From the NCBI GenBank assembly GCA_001695595.3, contig MBPM02000004.1:1240001-1304000 (forward strand): a stretch of DNA of 64,000 nt, written 5' to 3'. Source of the stretch: Plasmopara viticola. Taxonomy: Eukaryota; Oomycota; Peronosporomycetes; Peronosporales; Peronosporaceae. The translations under genes and the position numbers were made by a program. Of the stretch, positions 1-10,751 are shown one piece after another (the first letter of the stretch is position 1; each line of letters starts with the position of its first letter). The notes beneath the pieces were generated by a model. It was not told where the DNA came from. It searched no databases and saw nothing but the letters and a program-made list of their open reading frames with translations.

Positions 1-87
1 CTGCGAGATTTATGTCTATATTGATGCGATTAATCGAAAATCATTATACTGGTCTTCGAATAGTTTAGAGAGCTTTTCTAGCTGTTT

Positions 88-336
88 GTGTTCCAGATAG
101 TAAAGCCTAAAGAACACTCTACTGCTCACAGTGTTCATATTGAGGGTTCTGTACTTCAACTATACGACAAAAATAATCCTTTGGTGTCACACGTGGCCTA
201 TGTAAGCCGAGAGGATCGAAGCACGCCTTATGCTTGTTTGATGGTGCTAACCGATTATTACCTCCGATCTGAGGCATTTCCATGTTTAAAATACAATTAC
301 TTTGCTTCTCTCTGCATGATGCCTGAAATCAATTAA
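88..336 (+). other. Unrecognised open frame at the edge of the virus-like block
   Basis: An open frame of 82 codons that begins at a GTG and has no upstream ATG in frame. I recognise no domain. It precedes the capsid-like remnant on the same strand and may be a decayed piece of the same element, but the sequence gives no direct proof. It could also be chance reading frame. Confidence 0.15.
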
Positions 337-480
337 TTTTTTTGACGCCAAGGGAATTGGCATGTTTCATGAGTTGAGCATCCGTCGTTCTAGACAGTTT
401 AATGACTCTTATCTCGTTCATGAGCTTTGTTTTTTTATCAGTAAAATATAATCGTCATCTATATAATCACAGAAAACTAT

Positions 481-1540
481 GTCGTCTGCATCTGCTTTTT
501 CTGCTTTTGAGCATTCTGTCGAACCACCCGCGCTGAGACACTCTTCCGTGATAAGAAATGGAGACATATTCAGGACTTAACGTCTAACACCGGTCAGTAT
601 GCCGGTGAAATCCAATTTAGTCTCCCAGCGATCTCTTTGCAAACTGCATTTGTCAATTGGGAAGAAGCTGTTACGAAAATTTTAGTGAAGCTTCAATTCT
701 TAGTGGTGGTGCTGGTTCGGTCACTTCGACTGCTGCATAAACTGTGGATCAATTAATCCTTAAGGCCGGTGTGTGGCAGTTCATTGAAAGTGTTCAGGTT
801 GTTCTTGATGGAACCACCGTACAACAAATCCGTTCATGAAGATGTTAATACACGTTCATGGCTATCACTTAAACGGACTATAACACGTATATGAAACATG
901 GTCTAACGAGCAACTTTGTCTTGGATAAGTATATCTCTCCAACGATCCAAGGGTCTAGCGGAGCGGCTCAGTAACTCGAAAACATGGCCACTTCGTCATT
1001 TATGACAGCTACTAATAGCGTGGGTGAGTTTGGGTTGGCTAACACCTACTCGAACCGAGGAGCCGCCGAACGATCGCTTCTTACCGCTCTTGATCAACAA
1101 ACTTCGAAGCTTGCATTCAATGTTATGGGAGGCAACGCAAATCTTGAAGCCGTACCGAATTCTCAAGTCTATGTGGCTCCCGCTGGAGCCGTTGCTGCTG
1201 GTTTGCCAATTTACGTCGCGCATTATCTGGCTTGCATTGAATGGCGATAAATTTCAGAAATGACCAACGCAGAAGAACACGCGCGGTTTCATTTACCCAA
1301 TTTACAATAGTTCATCTACTACTTTGGTTACGAGTGGTAGTGCTGGCGCTGTCACGCCTACTACAATTGCCAATTTACAATTACACCGAGCACTTACTGT
1401 ACTTGAACATTTAGTTATGGCAATTGCTAATCCAAATCGTTTGATCATGCAACCTGCAATTACCAATCCAACCGCGGGTGCTACTGTATCGAACTTGAAT
1501 AATCCGGTTCATAGCATTCTCGACTTTACCTGCTAAGACA
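481..1540 (+). pseudogene. Major-capsid-protein-like remnant (Polinton-like/virophage type)
   Basis: Fragments in shifting + frames follow one another from an ATG at 481 to about 1536 and read like one decayed protein. The best part starts at the ATG at 984. Beta-rich, glycine/alanine/asparagine-rich segments, and an upstream segment ending in a VQVVLDGTTVQ-like strand, resemble the double jelly-roll capsid proteins of Polinton-like viruses. At least two frameshifts and several in-frame stops (for example TAA at 588-590 and in the 735-850 stretch) make it non-functional. The neighbouring packaging-ATPase-like and DUF5754-like remnants support the viral reading. The family assignment is from overall character, not from a search. 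Confidence 0.4.
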
Positions 1541-1611
1541 ATTCCATTTGCTGCATCAAAAATTTACAAGCTACCGTAGGAAATGTCCCTATTTGGAGAA
1601 CCAATCAAGAA

Positions 1612-2161
1612 CTTCTTAAGTGGAGTAATAGATGTTGCGCATAAGGTAGGCAAAACTTGAGCATACATCGTGGTGAATGATCACGTCAAAACAAGCAAAG
1701 AGAGTTCCGAAGAAAGGATGTAAATCGGAGACGTCAAGAAATGGCAGCAAAGTTTGCTGATGAAGTCATGAAAGAATTAGTCAAGCATGTGAAACGAAAA
1801 CGAATTGCAACTTCCCCAAATAAAATCCCACACACAAATGAGCGATTTAACGAGCTGCTAAGTAAGCCGAGGTGAAACCCTCGCTTACACGACAACTAAG
1901 TCTCGTGATGACGAAGAAATAAAAGAAGATAAAATATTACGCGGGTTGAATGCTGGCACAAAAATGTTTATACTGACGATACCATCACCTACAAAAGTCA
2001 ATTTGCAGCAAACTTGTACAATAGATCGACATATATTCGGCGAAGCTGTCGATAATCGCAAGGCCAAAGACTAATTTGAAGGCAATGCTCCTAAACCGCC
2101 AAGAAAGCATAAATTGAAACGAGATGCTATGAATCAGTACAAAGCTGAAATGAAAGGCTAA
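1612..2161 (+). pseudogene. Unrecognised lysine-rich remnant in the virus-like block
   Basis: Short + strand frames rich in K, R, N and Q, interrupted by stops, follow the capsid-like remnant. The longest readable piece runs from about 1935 to 2161 and ends in a basic KPPRKHKLKR-like tract. It could be the remains of a small basic virion protein, but I recognise no family. Confidence 0.2.
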
Positions 2162-2459
2162 CTCGGTGGAATCTTTATTTAAACTGCGTTGCTCAAGTAA
2201 TTTTTACATTTCTTTAGAAGTTTGATGGCAGCAGCATTTAGCGCGCCAAGTCGAAAGTGATCAAGAGTATATTGATATCCTTTCAGATCATTGTCGCCTT
2301 CTTCTTTCATATTTCATTTAGCATTACGTGGACCATTTCTTACCACACTTTCATTACATCCTGCGCAATCAGTCCAAGTTTTGCTTTGGTCTCTCCCATC
2401 CAGTTGTAATTGACTGGTTCCAACTTATCATAGTGATCCAAGGTGATGTTAGTAGGTGA

Positions 2460-3898
2460 TATTATCCCCTTGAGTTGCCTTTCGGAGCTTGTGTATATGG
2501 ATTGCACACAAAAATGGAAGTCGAGAATTTAGCAGAGACCGTAACACTGACTAGGCCTAATGCCAAATTGCTCCAAATGTTTTCTTGTACATTGTAATAA
2601 TAACAAGTTGATGTTCCGCCGCCACCAACCGTGTATGAGTTTGGTCCAGAGACGAGAAAAGTAGCCGATGGCGATCCAGTTCCGATACCGACTCTACTGG
2701 CAAAGGTTAGTGTAACCCTTCGTGTATTTGTGGTCAATAAAACCAAATTGTTGCAGTAGTAGTTCCAAAATATGCCCTATTTATTAGTAGAGGTCGCTTT
2801 CGTTGCATTGGTTTTTTGTAATCCGAACCCAATAGGCGATGCTTTTGACGATTTCATGAAGACCGGCATATATTGGTTAGCAGATGTGCATCAAATGCTT
2901 TAATAAAATTATTCCGAACGAAGTGGAGTATAGCGCATTGTTGTTAATCAACTATTTGTAATCAGTGTCTGAAACAAGGTAAAGACAGCCACTTGATGGT
3001 GTAGGCGACGATCCAGCAGGATTGACACACAAAGCATCCGCCGAGGTTGCAAGGGTGTTTGAATGAGGGTATCCGCTCTTGTATGGCTGTGTGTTTCCAA
3101 CACTGGAGCAAAATCTGTATGTCTAAGACGCGTAACCAACAGATGATTTATCGTTCCAATTGGTAGCGAATAGATTAGCGCTTATAGCTGAAACGCCTCC
3201 TACATATGAGTTTTACTTATCGGTTGATATCGTATTAAGCAACGGATTTATTTTGTTGTTTAATGCTGATTTAAAACAGCTACTTGCGTCGCTCTTGTAG
3301 TCAAAGTAATTGCACCGTAAACGACCATGTCGATTGTTAGACTTAAAAAGAAATCCAAACCAAAATACGAAGAAGGAGCATGTGCTGCTATCTAGTATAA
3401 CTGCATGGCGCACAAATCTTTCACGCACGACGCTTAGGCAATTTACACCCCCCGTGGGGCCCGAACCCACGACCACTGTCGTTCTCGATGCAAAGACCAA
3501 TCCATTTGTATAAGATACTCGATAAATGATCATAGTTTCACGATTCGCAGTTCTGCCGCAGAATCGCAAATTGTTTGAACCTGAAGTGTCCAAGGGCATT
3601 AATCCAGCACACGAACTACCAAGTTTCATTTTCTTAGAAGGCTAAAACGTTCCGGATGTGAAGCCGGTAATAGTAGAAAAATCTGTCGCAGTGCCACTAA
3701 TGCTAAGCGAACGGCATCGAGATTGCCGATCACGCTCCGTGACGAAACCGTGCCAACTCCGCCCGTTCTAAAATAGTGTTGATCGCCTGTGATTGGTGTT
3801 AGATAGTCATTTGCGCCTGTGATGTATGAGCTATTGAATAGCGGGGATTTTATTGTTGGGGTGGATATATTCCAATCACTATACATAAGATGCAAATT
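2460..3898 (-). pseudogene. Fibre-like structural protein remnants, decayed
   Basis: Three - strand fragments (about 3898-3626, 3629-3213 and 2746-2462) are rich in G, S, T, N and V and read like beta-structured repeats, the composition usual for virus fibre or spike proteins. The pieces are separated by stops and frame changes. They are on the opposite strand to the capsid-like remnant and the ATPase-like remnant, so the block has two transcription directions. No family is recognised, and composition is the only functional clue. Confidence 0.25.
3447..3480 (-). other. tRNA 3'-half-like sequence (T arm)
   Basis: On the - strand, 3470-3454 reads GTGGGTTCGGGCCCCAC: a perfect 5-bp stem closing a 7-base TTCGGGC loop, as in a tRNA T arm. 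It is preceded by GGTC, a normal variable-region sequence, and followed by a G-rich stretch where the acceptor 3' strand would be. I could not fold an anticodon arm, D arm or 5' acceptor strand, so it is a fragment and not a tRNA gene. It may derive from a tRNA-related SINE or a tRNA-end integration site. Confidence 0.45.
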
Positions 3899-3899
3899 T

Positions 3900-4448
3900 T
3901 TAACGAGTCTATACCCAAATCAAAGCTGAAGCGATTTTCCAAGAACGAGCGCTTTGAGCTGCCATCTCGCACCAGCGTGGTCTCTCTTAGTGCTCAGGGA
4001 AGTCAAACATTGTTCTCTACATCATCGCCCTATTGAGCAGATGCTTCTCGAAGATCGTCTTATGAATGACGAGACACTCTACGATCATCTTGACGAGAAT
4101 GTCGATTGAGTACAGGTCATTGTATAGGGCCAAGTTCCGGCAAAGAATGATTACTACCCCGAGACAAGCAAAATGATTATCTTTGATGACTTAATTATGG
4201 AGCCAAAAACGACGCAGGCTCAGATTTCACAGTATTTCTTTAGAGGACGTAAGCAAGGCTGGTCGATGATTTTCAATTCGCAAAGCTATTTGAGGATTTC
4301 AAAAACGACTCGAATTAGTTGTCAGTATGGGATACTCGGGCGAAATTTAACAAGCCGCGATCTGGGGATCATTTGTCGCAACTTTCCAACTGACATTCCA
4401 ATTAAAGCATTCATCGATTTCTACAAAACAACAACCTATAAAGGATGA
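3900..4448 (+). pseudogene. A32-like DNA-packaging ATPase remnant
   Basis: The open 3' part starts at 4173. It shows a Walker B strand (IIFDDL, within about 4176-4193), then a segment reading like a sensor strand (WSMIFNSQS) and the ILGRNLTSRDLGII region typical of FtsK/HerA-type packaging ATPases of Polinton-like viruses. Upstream, from about 3900, decayed frames carry an RFELPSRTSVV-like start, a SAQGSQTLF stretch where the P-loop should be, and a GPSSGKE sequence near 4130. Stops (for example near 4034 and 4108) and frame changes break the N-terminal half. The ATPase would load genomes into capsids. This is the firmest viral call in the block. Confidence 0.5.
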
Positions 4449-4799
4449 GCACTATGTTAATGGATACCATCAATCGAAAGATCCACAGAAATGTTATCGA
4501 ACCTGTCAGCGATTTCTGAGTCTATCTTAAGACGAGATGTATTAGTATATAAAAGACACTAAATTGGCAATTCTAATTGGAACTGTCTACAAGATTATTC
4601 ACGTTCAAAGCGACCTGTGCTAGGTCGAAAGCACTTTGAAAAAAAAATGAAACATTGTTAGAAGTAATACAAAAAACGATTACGCGAAGTGGTTAAATGG
4701 TAAAAGTTTTGAAGTTGCACTCTATTATTCTTTAAGCAAAATGGAATCGAATAGTTCTGATAAAGGTGTATACAGTCTATGATCACACCCACTTAGAAG

Positions 4800-5160
4800 T
4801 GCATGAGCAGCTGTGAGATTCAAAACTGATTTGTTGAAATCGAAATAATCCAGTTCGTATTGATAAATTGTCTAAGTAGGAATATAACCAAAAAGAGAGA
4901 GGAGATCCAACAATATCGCGACCTGGAGACACAGAAGATCGCCGAGAAAAGCCAACAACTTTGCAGCCAAAACAAAGAGACAATCGCCGAGAGAAGAAGG
5001 AATGGCGGGAGCAAAACAAACAAAAGATCATCAAGAAGAAGAAAGAGTAACGAGAAGCAAATAAGGAACGATTAGAACAAATCAATGAAAAAACACGTTT
5101 GTGAATATGGCAGCAGATATACACGAACAGCGCAATCCGAGCATTCAAAAACAAAAAAAC
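4800..5160 (+). pseudogene. Highly charged K/E/R/Q-rich remnant
   Basis: A purine-rich + strand stretch encodes, in two overlapping frames, a polypeptide dominated by K, E, R and Q, which suggests a long charged helix or coiled coil. It contains stops and a frame change, and I recognise no family. It sits between the ATPase-like and minor-capsid-like remnants and is probably part of the same decayed element. Confidence 0.2.
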
Positions 5161-5271
5161 ATCACCAATGGCAAGCCACTCAATGATTATTCACTGCTTC
5201 TTTTTTTTCGTGATGCTCTTCCGTTGCCTCATTAATTAGCGAATACAAAGATTGTTATCGATCCAAGGGTA

Positions 5272-5690
5272 TCATATTTTGATCCAGAAGTGACACATTA
5301 ATTTGCTGTTAGTACCCCGCATCGGGGAATAGGCTAGCGCCTGTACCTGTGAGATTTTTATCGAGCTTTCGTACTCAACACCTGCACTTGTAAATGTGTG
5401 CAAGACTTGATTATTATCTGCGATCGAATTGTAAAGATTTGAACACGTGACAACAACGCTGGAGATAGAGTCGATCTGAGGTGTCAAATTACCATTGATT
5501 GCATAGACGTTGGTTGTCTGAGCCGCGGGATAAGTGGCTAGGCTGAACCCAATAATAGTTCCAAACAGCATTATCAATTTGAAGCTGAGGCGTACATGCG
5601 GTGACTGGCATCGTCGAAAAGCCGCGATGCAGAAGTGTAGCCCGAGATATTCTTGACCGGTTGCATTGTGACTTAAATTGCATAGCTAAA
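5272..5690 (-). pseudogene. Minor-capsid/penton-like remnant
   Basis: The - strand frame 5577-5272, with a preceding short frame up to about 5683, encodes alternating beta-type segments (for example a VVTCSNLYN stretch followed by a VLHTFTSAGVEY stretch) that recall the penton or minor jelly-roll proteins of Polinton-like viruses and virophages. A frame change separates the two pieces and the gene appears 5'-truncated. The assignment rests on general resemblance and neighbourhood only. Confidence 0.28.
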
Positions 5691-5993
5691 AGGATTTATA
5701 GAGCATGAGATAATATAATAGTTTTGCCCAGTCGAATTATTAATCAAATATAAATTGTCCTGAATAGACAATATTGAAGGAAGCTATTGATGTCGCTTGC
5801 TGAATATGTGCCGTCAGGAGCGGAATTGTGTATGTCGTTGTCGTCGAAGCTGTCGGCCATAAGATCTAAAAGTTGTTGATTTGACGCTAAGCATCTATTG
5901 CTCACCAGGAGTAGTAGATGGATATTGATCCTAGTGCTATTTCATAGAGACTAAGGTCGACTGGCTGCGAGAATCGATATCAAACTTGATGAG

Positions 5994-6272
5994 TTGCCAC
6001 CTGATTATCGAGATTTAACAAAATTGGAAAGCTCATTCTATCTACCAAAAGAAAAAAATGCGTCGGCGAACGAATATTCGACGACAATTGATGCCCTAAG
6101 CAATAGAGATCAACGATCAGGCGAAGTAGATCACCCGAAAGCTGTAGCTCTATCTAGAACTGACTATGGTTTAGCGAATATTGACACACTGTCCAATCAA
6201 TTTCCGAAGAGCAGCTTTAGTCATTTAGCAAGTCTAAGAGATCATCGTTTCAAGGTCTTTCACCATAGATAG
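5994..6272 (+). other. Unrecognised open frame
   Basis: An intact 92-codon frame with polar, low-hydrophobicity composition. No domain, membrane segment or signal peptide is visible. It lies between two virus-like remnants and may be a small accessory ORF of that element or chance. Confidence 0.2.
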
Positions 6273-6304
6273 CGGTTGCTTACCCAATCTGGTGTAATTT
6301 TAGA

Positions 6305-6486
6305 CTAATCAATTTTGTGTCGAGCGTAATATTTCGCTCGTCGGTCACGATCATTGTGATCAAGATGCTGATATGCCTTCAGTAGCGTTCAGTTCGTATA
6401 GTGAGCATAACGAAAATCCCCAAAATCAATCTTTTCACCATTACTGAAATCTACTCGATACTTTTTTTTCCTTTTTGATGAGAGCA
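6305..6486 (-). pseudogene. DUF5754-like small viral protein remnant
   Basis: Read on - from about 6486, the frame gives a K-rich start, then KKYRVDFSNGEKIDFGD, then AHYTN, one in-frame TGA, and then LKAYQHLDHNDRDRR and YYARHK. This order (beta strand with IxFGD, a Y/H-rich linker, HLDHND, then RRxxYYARH) is the signature I associate with DUF5754, a small family seen in large DNA viruses and Polinton-like viruses. One stop codon interrupts an otherwise readable ~55-residue core. Confidence 0.5.
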
Positions 6487-6556
6487 TCCATGACTTAAAG
6501 TGAAGCATTGTAAATATGCGCTCAAATTGTTTATTGAGTCTAAGCGAGCTAAAGCT

Positions 6557-6754
6557 TCACCAGACGCTTTTACTGCCTAATGACATTAAAGTTGTGCCTA
6601 GTACAAGATCAATCTTATGCCTGACATTCCTATTTGGCTGAAGGTCTGGTGATGAGTCTTCGAAAAACATAGTGAAGTACTCCCTAATAAATGTTATACC
6701 AGATCGTTGTGATTTTTTGCAATGCTTAGGCCGAGGCGCAATGCAAGTTGCCAA
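6557..6754 (-). mobile_element. Ty3/gypsy polyprotein fragment
   Basis: The - strand frame encodes EYFTMFFEDSSPDLQPNR followed by NVRHKIDLVLGT. This matches the linker just before the gypsy reverse transcriptase (FxDVFPxxLPxxLPPxRxxxHxIDLxPG). Only about 60 residues are readable, with no LTR or other pol domains recognised beside it. It is a decayed fragment abutting the virus-like block. Confidence 0.4.
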
Positions 6755-8794
6755 TAAGGTTGAATTAAAACATCGTCTTTCACAGTGGAGGATCCATTGT
6801 GGTTTGCCCTTCCCAAAAGGACCACCTCTAAGAGAGTTTTAGCTTTAAATTCAGCCAAAGTCTCAATCTCACCGACTCCTCCAAAAGTGTATAGCTCTTA
6901 TACTTTTAGCGTTGGAGTGCATTTGCCGTAGCATAACGACCATTTAAACTTCTGTAAATGAGGTCTCTTTGTCAACCACAAAGTAGTCTGTGAAACCGAC
7001 AGATCTATATCTAGTAAACTCGCTTGCGGAGCATCGTTGCTCACCGCTAGTGGCGTTTTGTTATCCACCTGTCAAACTTTGTCATCCAAATTCGAACGCT
7101 ATCTTTAGCGTCTTCATCAAGCAGTGCTACCAACAAAGCTTAGTAAAATAAAAGACGTTATCTTTATACCACCAGCATTTATTTCGGATGTATACTAGCC
7201 CAGGCTCCATTTCCAAAAAGCTGTACGCACACTCGAAAAGAGAGCTTGATTTACCAAAGCCTTGATGGGTGGCTGGTAGCTACATACTTTTCTCATTAAT
7301 CAACTCAGAGCCTAGCTTACTCAGGATCAAACAAAAAATTTCATGCGGTTGAAGCCCAAAATTACATATATAGGTTCTTAGTCCTTAGAGGTCAATGTCC
7401 GCCCAATCAGCAAGTCTAAATAGAACTAGCTTATCGCCGTCAATCTTTCTGAAGCTATCAGCTAATTTTAGCTTACCGCAACCGGTTCTGGCCCGTAAAA
7501 GTTCGACGCGCCAGAGCTCAAAATACTGTTTATTTCCTCGCTCACTTGCGCATACAATCAAATGTCCATCGACTGCTAAAACGATCGAGGGAAGCCAAGC
7601 TCTCAAGGGATAAGCTTCCATGGTGTGGATCAACCTTACAACCATTACGAAAACTTGGCTGGACACCCTCGCTTCCTGACAACCGGCTTTTTCCTGGCTC
7701 TGAGGACGAAAGGTTCCTGCCTTCGACCGCTAATATACCAAAAACGAAACAAAGATTTACTTGATGAGACGCATGGATTTTGTGATCATGCTTACCGCAG
7801 TAAAAACCGCGGGTGACTTTTTGCTAGGCATCGCTTAAGTCTACCGCCCATGAACGCGGCCGCCTTGACTTATTCGGGCAATGGTTCACCAATTAAAGAG
7901 GCCGTTAGCTCCTTCAATCATGAATAGAATCATGATTTCATGCCAACCATGCAGACAAGAAAGCGTGAGTGCTGATTGAACTAAAGTTTACTTAACGAAA
8001 TGTTGCGCTCAATTGTTGCTATATATATCTCTGGACTTAAGTGAGGTGAGTTTTCATTTTAAAGCCCAGTCCTTGTAAGAGAGCGCGAACGCCACGCGTG
8101 CTTGTTCACTTATAGAACGCCTTAGTGGTAATCTTTACGTATTTATCCCAAAAGAGAAAGCTTTGGGTTTTTAATGGAAAACTTAAGCTTCACTGGGTTG
8201 AATCCCACATGAGGCGCTACCGCCGGGGCCATCTGTGCCTGTGCTACCTGAACTCTATCGCATTATGCTGAAAGCGCTCAAAGCTATAACGCAATTTATC
8301 TGCTTGACAGTAGAAAGAGCTGCCGCTGCAGCCGCCTCCTTAGGCTCATAAAAGCTAGAAAGTATATCGTGCAGTGCGAACTGCTCGTCCGACAGACGCT
8401 CCTATCCATCCCAAATTTTCTTGCAAGGAATTTATCTACCACGTGGTCGTAGCAAGATCACCAGGTACCTTGCACAGAGAGAACAAAGTTAGAAAAGTTT
8501 TCGTGATAGTATCCTTGCCTTGACGTGTGCGTTTTAAGGCTCATTAGTTAAGATCCAACCTTGGATTATCTCTTTTTATCATCTCTGCAATGTACCGCAC
8601 ATACCGATCGAGTCAATTATCGGTACTGAAAAGTACAGTTAAAAATACACCTTCTTGAGTCTACCCCATCTCCTCAAGTAAGTAAGTACCAGTATTTTCG
8701 CTCCTCTTTTTCGATGGTTGGTGCCCGCCCTCTCATCTCTCATACTGAAATCTGCCAAGATCGCCCGGACTAAAATTGGAAAAATCTTTTTAAT
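6755..8794. other. Gene-poor stretch, no gene recognised
   Basis: Short open frames occur (for example 7385-7666 on - and 7546-7816 on +) but none shows a recognisable domain, and stops are dense on either side. A basic, arginine/lysine-rich - strand stretch near 7690-7720 may belong to a decayed retroelement. The last ~150 bases before 8795 are pyrimidine-rich, with a CTCATACTGAAAT initiator-like sequence near 8738-8750, and probably hold the promoter of the following gene. Confidence 0.3.
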
Positions 8795-9961
8795 ATGGCG
8801 GATGCGATCCCGGCGGAGCCCATGGCCACCCCTGCGCCTACAGCAGCACCTCTCGAGTGGCCTGAGAACATGACGACCATCGAGGGCATCACCATTGCGG
8901 TGCTTCCCTTCCTTGCGCTCGTGCTGTGCTACGTCATGTTGCGCCTCGTGTGGCGCGTGCCGACGCCCCTACCCGTGCGTGCACCTGTGCCTTCGTATGG
9001 CACGACCAGCGAACAGCCGCAGCCGATCACGGCAGTCAAGTCATCGCTGGTCGAAGAAGGAGAAGTGGCTGGAGACTACGAGGAACATTGGTACAACACG
9101 TTCGACTTTGCCTTTATGATTGGCATGGCTGTGTATGCCGGAGTGATGCTCATTCTGACCTACATTTACGAACCGCAGTGGTTGCACGAGACGACGTTTT
9201 GGGTGATGCAGTTACCAAAGCTCGTGGTGATGATGGTCGTGTCATTGGCTGGCGGGATCATCTGCCGCTGCTTTTGCGAGGTGGACGACAAGGGGTATAT
9301 CATGACGAACAAATCGTCTACGTTCAAAGTGAATTATACGCGTAAGCTCCAACATTTTGCGGCTTATATGGTGCCACTGGTCATCAAGTCGGAGTATTCT
9401 GGCTCAATTGCTCTGGCGTGGGGGGATTTCTTCACCATGTTGGGCTTCCTCGTCCTTATCAAGCCGATTCGCGAGCATTCCAAGTTCTTTATGTTGCAAT
9501 TCAACTCACTCGATCGTCCAGAAGACCGTCCAAACACGCTGAATTGGATCATTGTGGGGAACATTGCTCCCGGAATGTTTATTCTCATGTTTTTTAAGTG
9601 GCTCTTTGCGGCGCATGGCTCCTTGACATTCATTCTCGTGTTCATCACGGGGATCGGGGATGGGTTGGCCGAACCCGTGGGCATCACGTGGGGTCGCCAC
9701 AAGTACAAGACTCGCAGTTGTTTTTCCAAGAACAAGTATACGCGTAGCTGGGAAGGCAGTGCGTGTGTCTTTCTCTCTGGCCTGGTCTTTCCTGCTCTGC
9801 AATACGATACGTTTGACAATTTCTGGCAAGTGTTGCTGTCGATGGTGATTCTAGCACCGACAATGGCGTACGCCGAGGCAACGGCGCCACACACGATGGA
9901 TACCCCCGTGCTCATGATTGGGTGCGGGGTCATCTTGTACGCGATCGTGAATTTCGTCTAA
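8795..9961 (+). CDS. CTP-dependent lipid kinase-like membrane protein (phytol/dolichol/diacylglycerol kinase superfamily)
   Basis: An intact 388-residue intronless frame starting at an ATG after a pyrimidine-rich leader. About eight hydrophobic segments are visible: one near residues 30-53, two near 105-155, then six between 185 and 388. Family signatures are NYTRKLQHF (~176-184), GIGDGLAEPVGITWGRHKY (~287-305), RSWEGSACVFLSG (~317-329) and an EATAPHTMDTP segment near the C-terminus. These fit the VTE5/SEC59/DGK1 superfamily of integral membrane kinases and related CTP transferases, which phosphorylate phytol, dolichol or diacylglycerol in ER or plastid membranes. Which substrate is used here cannot be told. 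A decayed inverted copy lies at 14740-15700. Confidence 0.75.
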   Translation: MADAIPAEPMATPAPTAAPLEWPENMTTIEGITIAVLPFLALVLCYVMLRLVWRVPTPLPVRAPVPSYGTTSEQPQPITAVKSSLVEEGEVAGDYEEHWYNTFDFAFMIGMAVYAGVMLILTYIYEPQWLHETTFWVMQLPKLVVMMVVSLAGGIICRCFCEVDDKGYIMTNKSSTFKVNYTRKLQHFAAYMVPLVIKSEYSGSIALAWGDFFTMLGFLVLIKPIREHSKFFMLQFNSLDRPEDRPNTLNWIIVGNIAPGMFILMFFKWLFAAHGSLTFILVFITGIGDGLAEPVGITWGRHKYKTRSCFSKNKYTRSWEGSACVFLSGLVFPALQYDTFDNFWQVLLSMVILAPTMAYAEATAPHTMDTPVLMIGCGVILYAIVNFV

Positions 9962-10071
9962 GCGGTGCTATAGAGGAAAACATTGCGCCTTGAAACGCGT
10001 CTTTATTTCTTAATCCAAAAAGTACTTGCCATTTACCTTAATGTTTTGCAGCTGTGTCGCTACTTTTAATC

Positions 10072-10650
10072 TCAAATGCCGCGAGATCGCCAATCACAAA
10101 CATCCACTTCGGTCTCAGCTCCGTGGCGATCCACTGCGTGCTTTCTCGACCTCTTGTTCCTCTTGATCTCGCTAAGCATTGTTTGCACCATCGAAACGTC
10201 CTCGCCCTCGCCATCTTGACTGCCTTGAGTCTCCAGTCTCCGTTTCAATGTCTTTCGTATCGTTCCTTCACAACGGAGGCTCATTACACGCTCCAGCGCT
10301 ACACGGTATCTGTCCACGTACTCCATGTTCTCAAGCCGCTCGATAGCCTCCCGCTCCTGGCTTTCTTCCTGCTGTTTCTTCTCTTCGGTAGAGGCTTGCT
10401 GTTCCACCTCGGCCGCGAAATGCTGGAACGCTTCCCACTCGGACTCGAGGCGCTTTTCTGCCAGGTCTTTCAAGTCCACATTGCGAGCTTTGGCATCGGC
10501 CAACGCGTCGTCATAAAAACCCACAGGAAGTGTTGGATTTCCTAAGCTCGTGATATGGTTATTTGTCGTGGCTGAGGAAGGCTTTTCATCCACAAGCAAG
10601 CTTTTCTCGAGAGGTGGAGCGACAGTAGGCTTCTGCTTGGCCTTCTTCAT
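10072..10650 (-). CDS. ZNF830/CCDC16-like nuclear protein lacking the zinc finger
   Basis: A 192-residue frame counted from the ATG at 10650-10648. The frame is open ~20 codons further upstream to a GTG, but there is no ATG there. The LPVGFYDDALADAKARNVDL motif followed by a charged WEAFQ...EEKKQQEE helix and a Y-R-A-L-E-R-V region matches the C-terminal half of ZNF830 (CCDC16), a conserved factor linked to splicing and genome maintenance. The family's N-terminal C2H2 finger is not encoded: only about 100 bases separate this start from the HECT gene stop upstream on the same strand. It converges with the lipid-kinase-like gene, leaving 110 bases between the stop codons. Confidence 0.6.
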   Translation of the reverse strand: MKKAKQKPTVAPPLEKSLLVDEKPSSATTNNHITSLGNPTLPVGFYDDALADAKARNVDLKDLAEKRLESEWEAFQHFAAEVEQQASTEEKKQQEESQEREAIERLENMEYVDRYRVALERVMSLRCEGTIRKTLKRRLETQGSQDGEGEDVSMVQTMLSEIKRNKRSRKHAVDRHGAETEVDVCDWRSRGI

Positions 10651-10751
10651 CAACCGTCGCTGCTCTATCGGTGATTTAGCGTTATTTCGACTTTTATTGG
10701 CAATTTTCACACTTGTACACGACTTTTGACAATTTATTTAATACTTAAGTG

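Noticed and set aside
3447..3530. Complete tRNA gene on the - strand
   Set aside because: Only the T arm folds; no anticodon stem, D arm or 5' acceptor strand could be found.
9364..9933. A 189-codon - strand open frame inside the lipid-kinase-like gene
   Set aside because: Antisense to a clear membrane-protein gene, with no recognisable motif.
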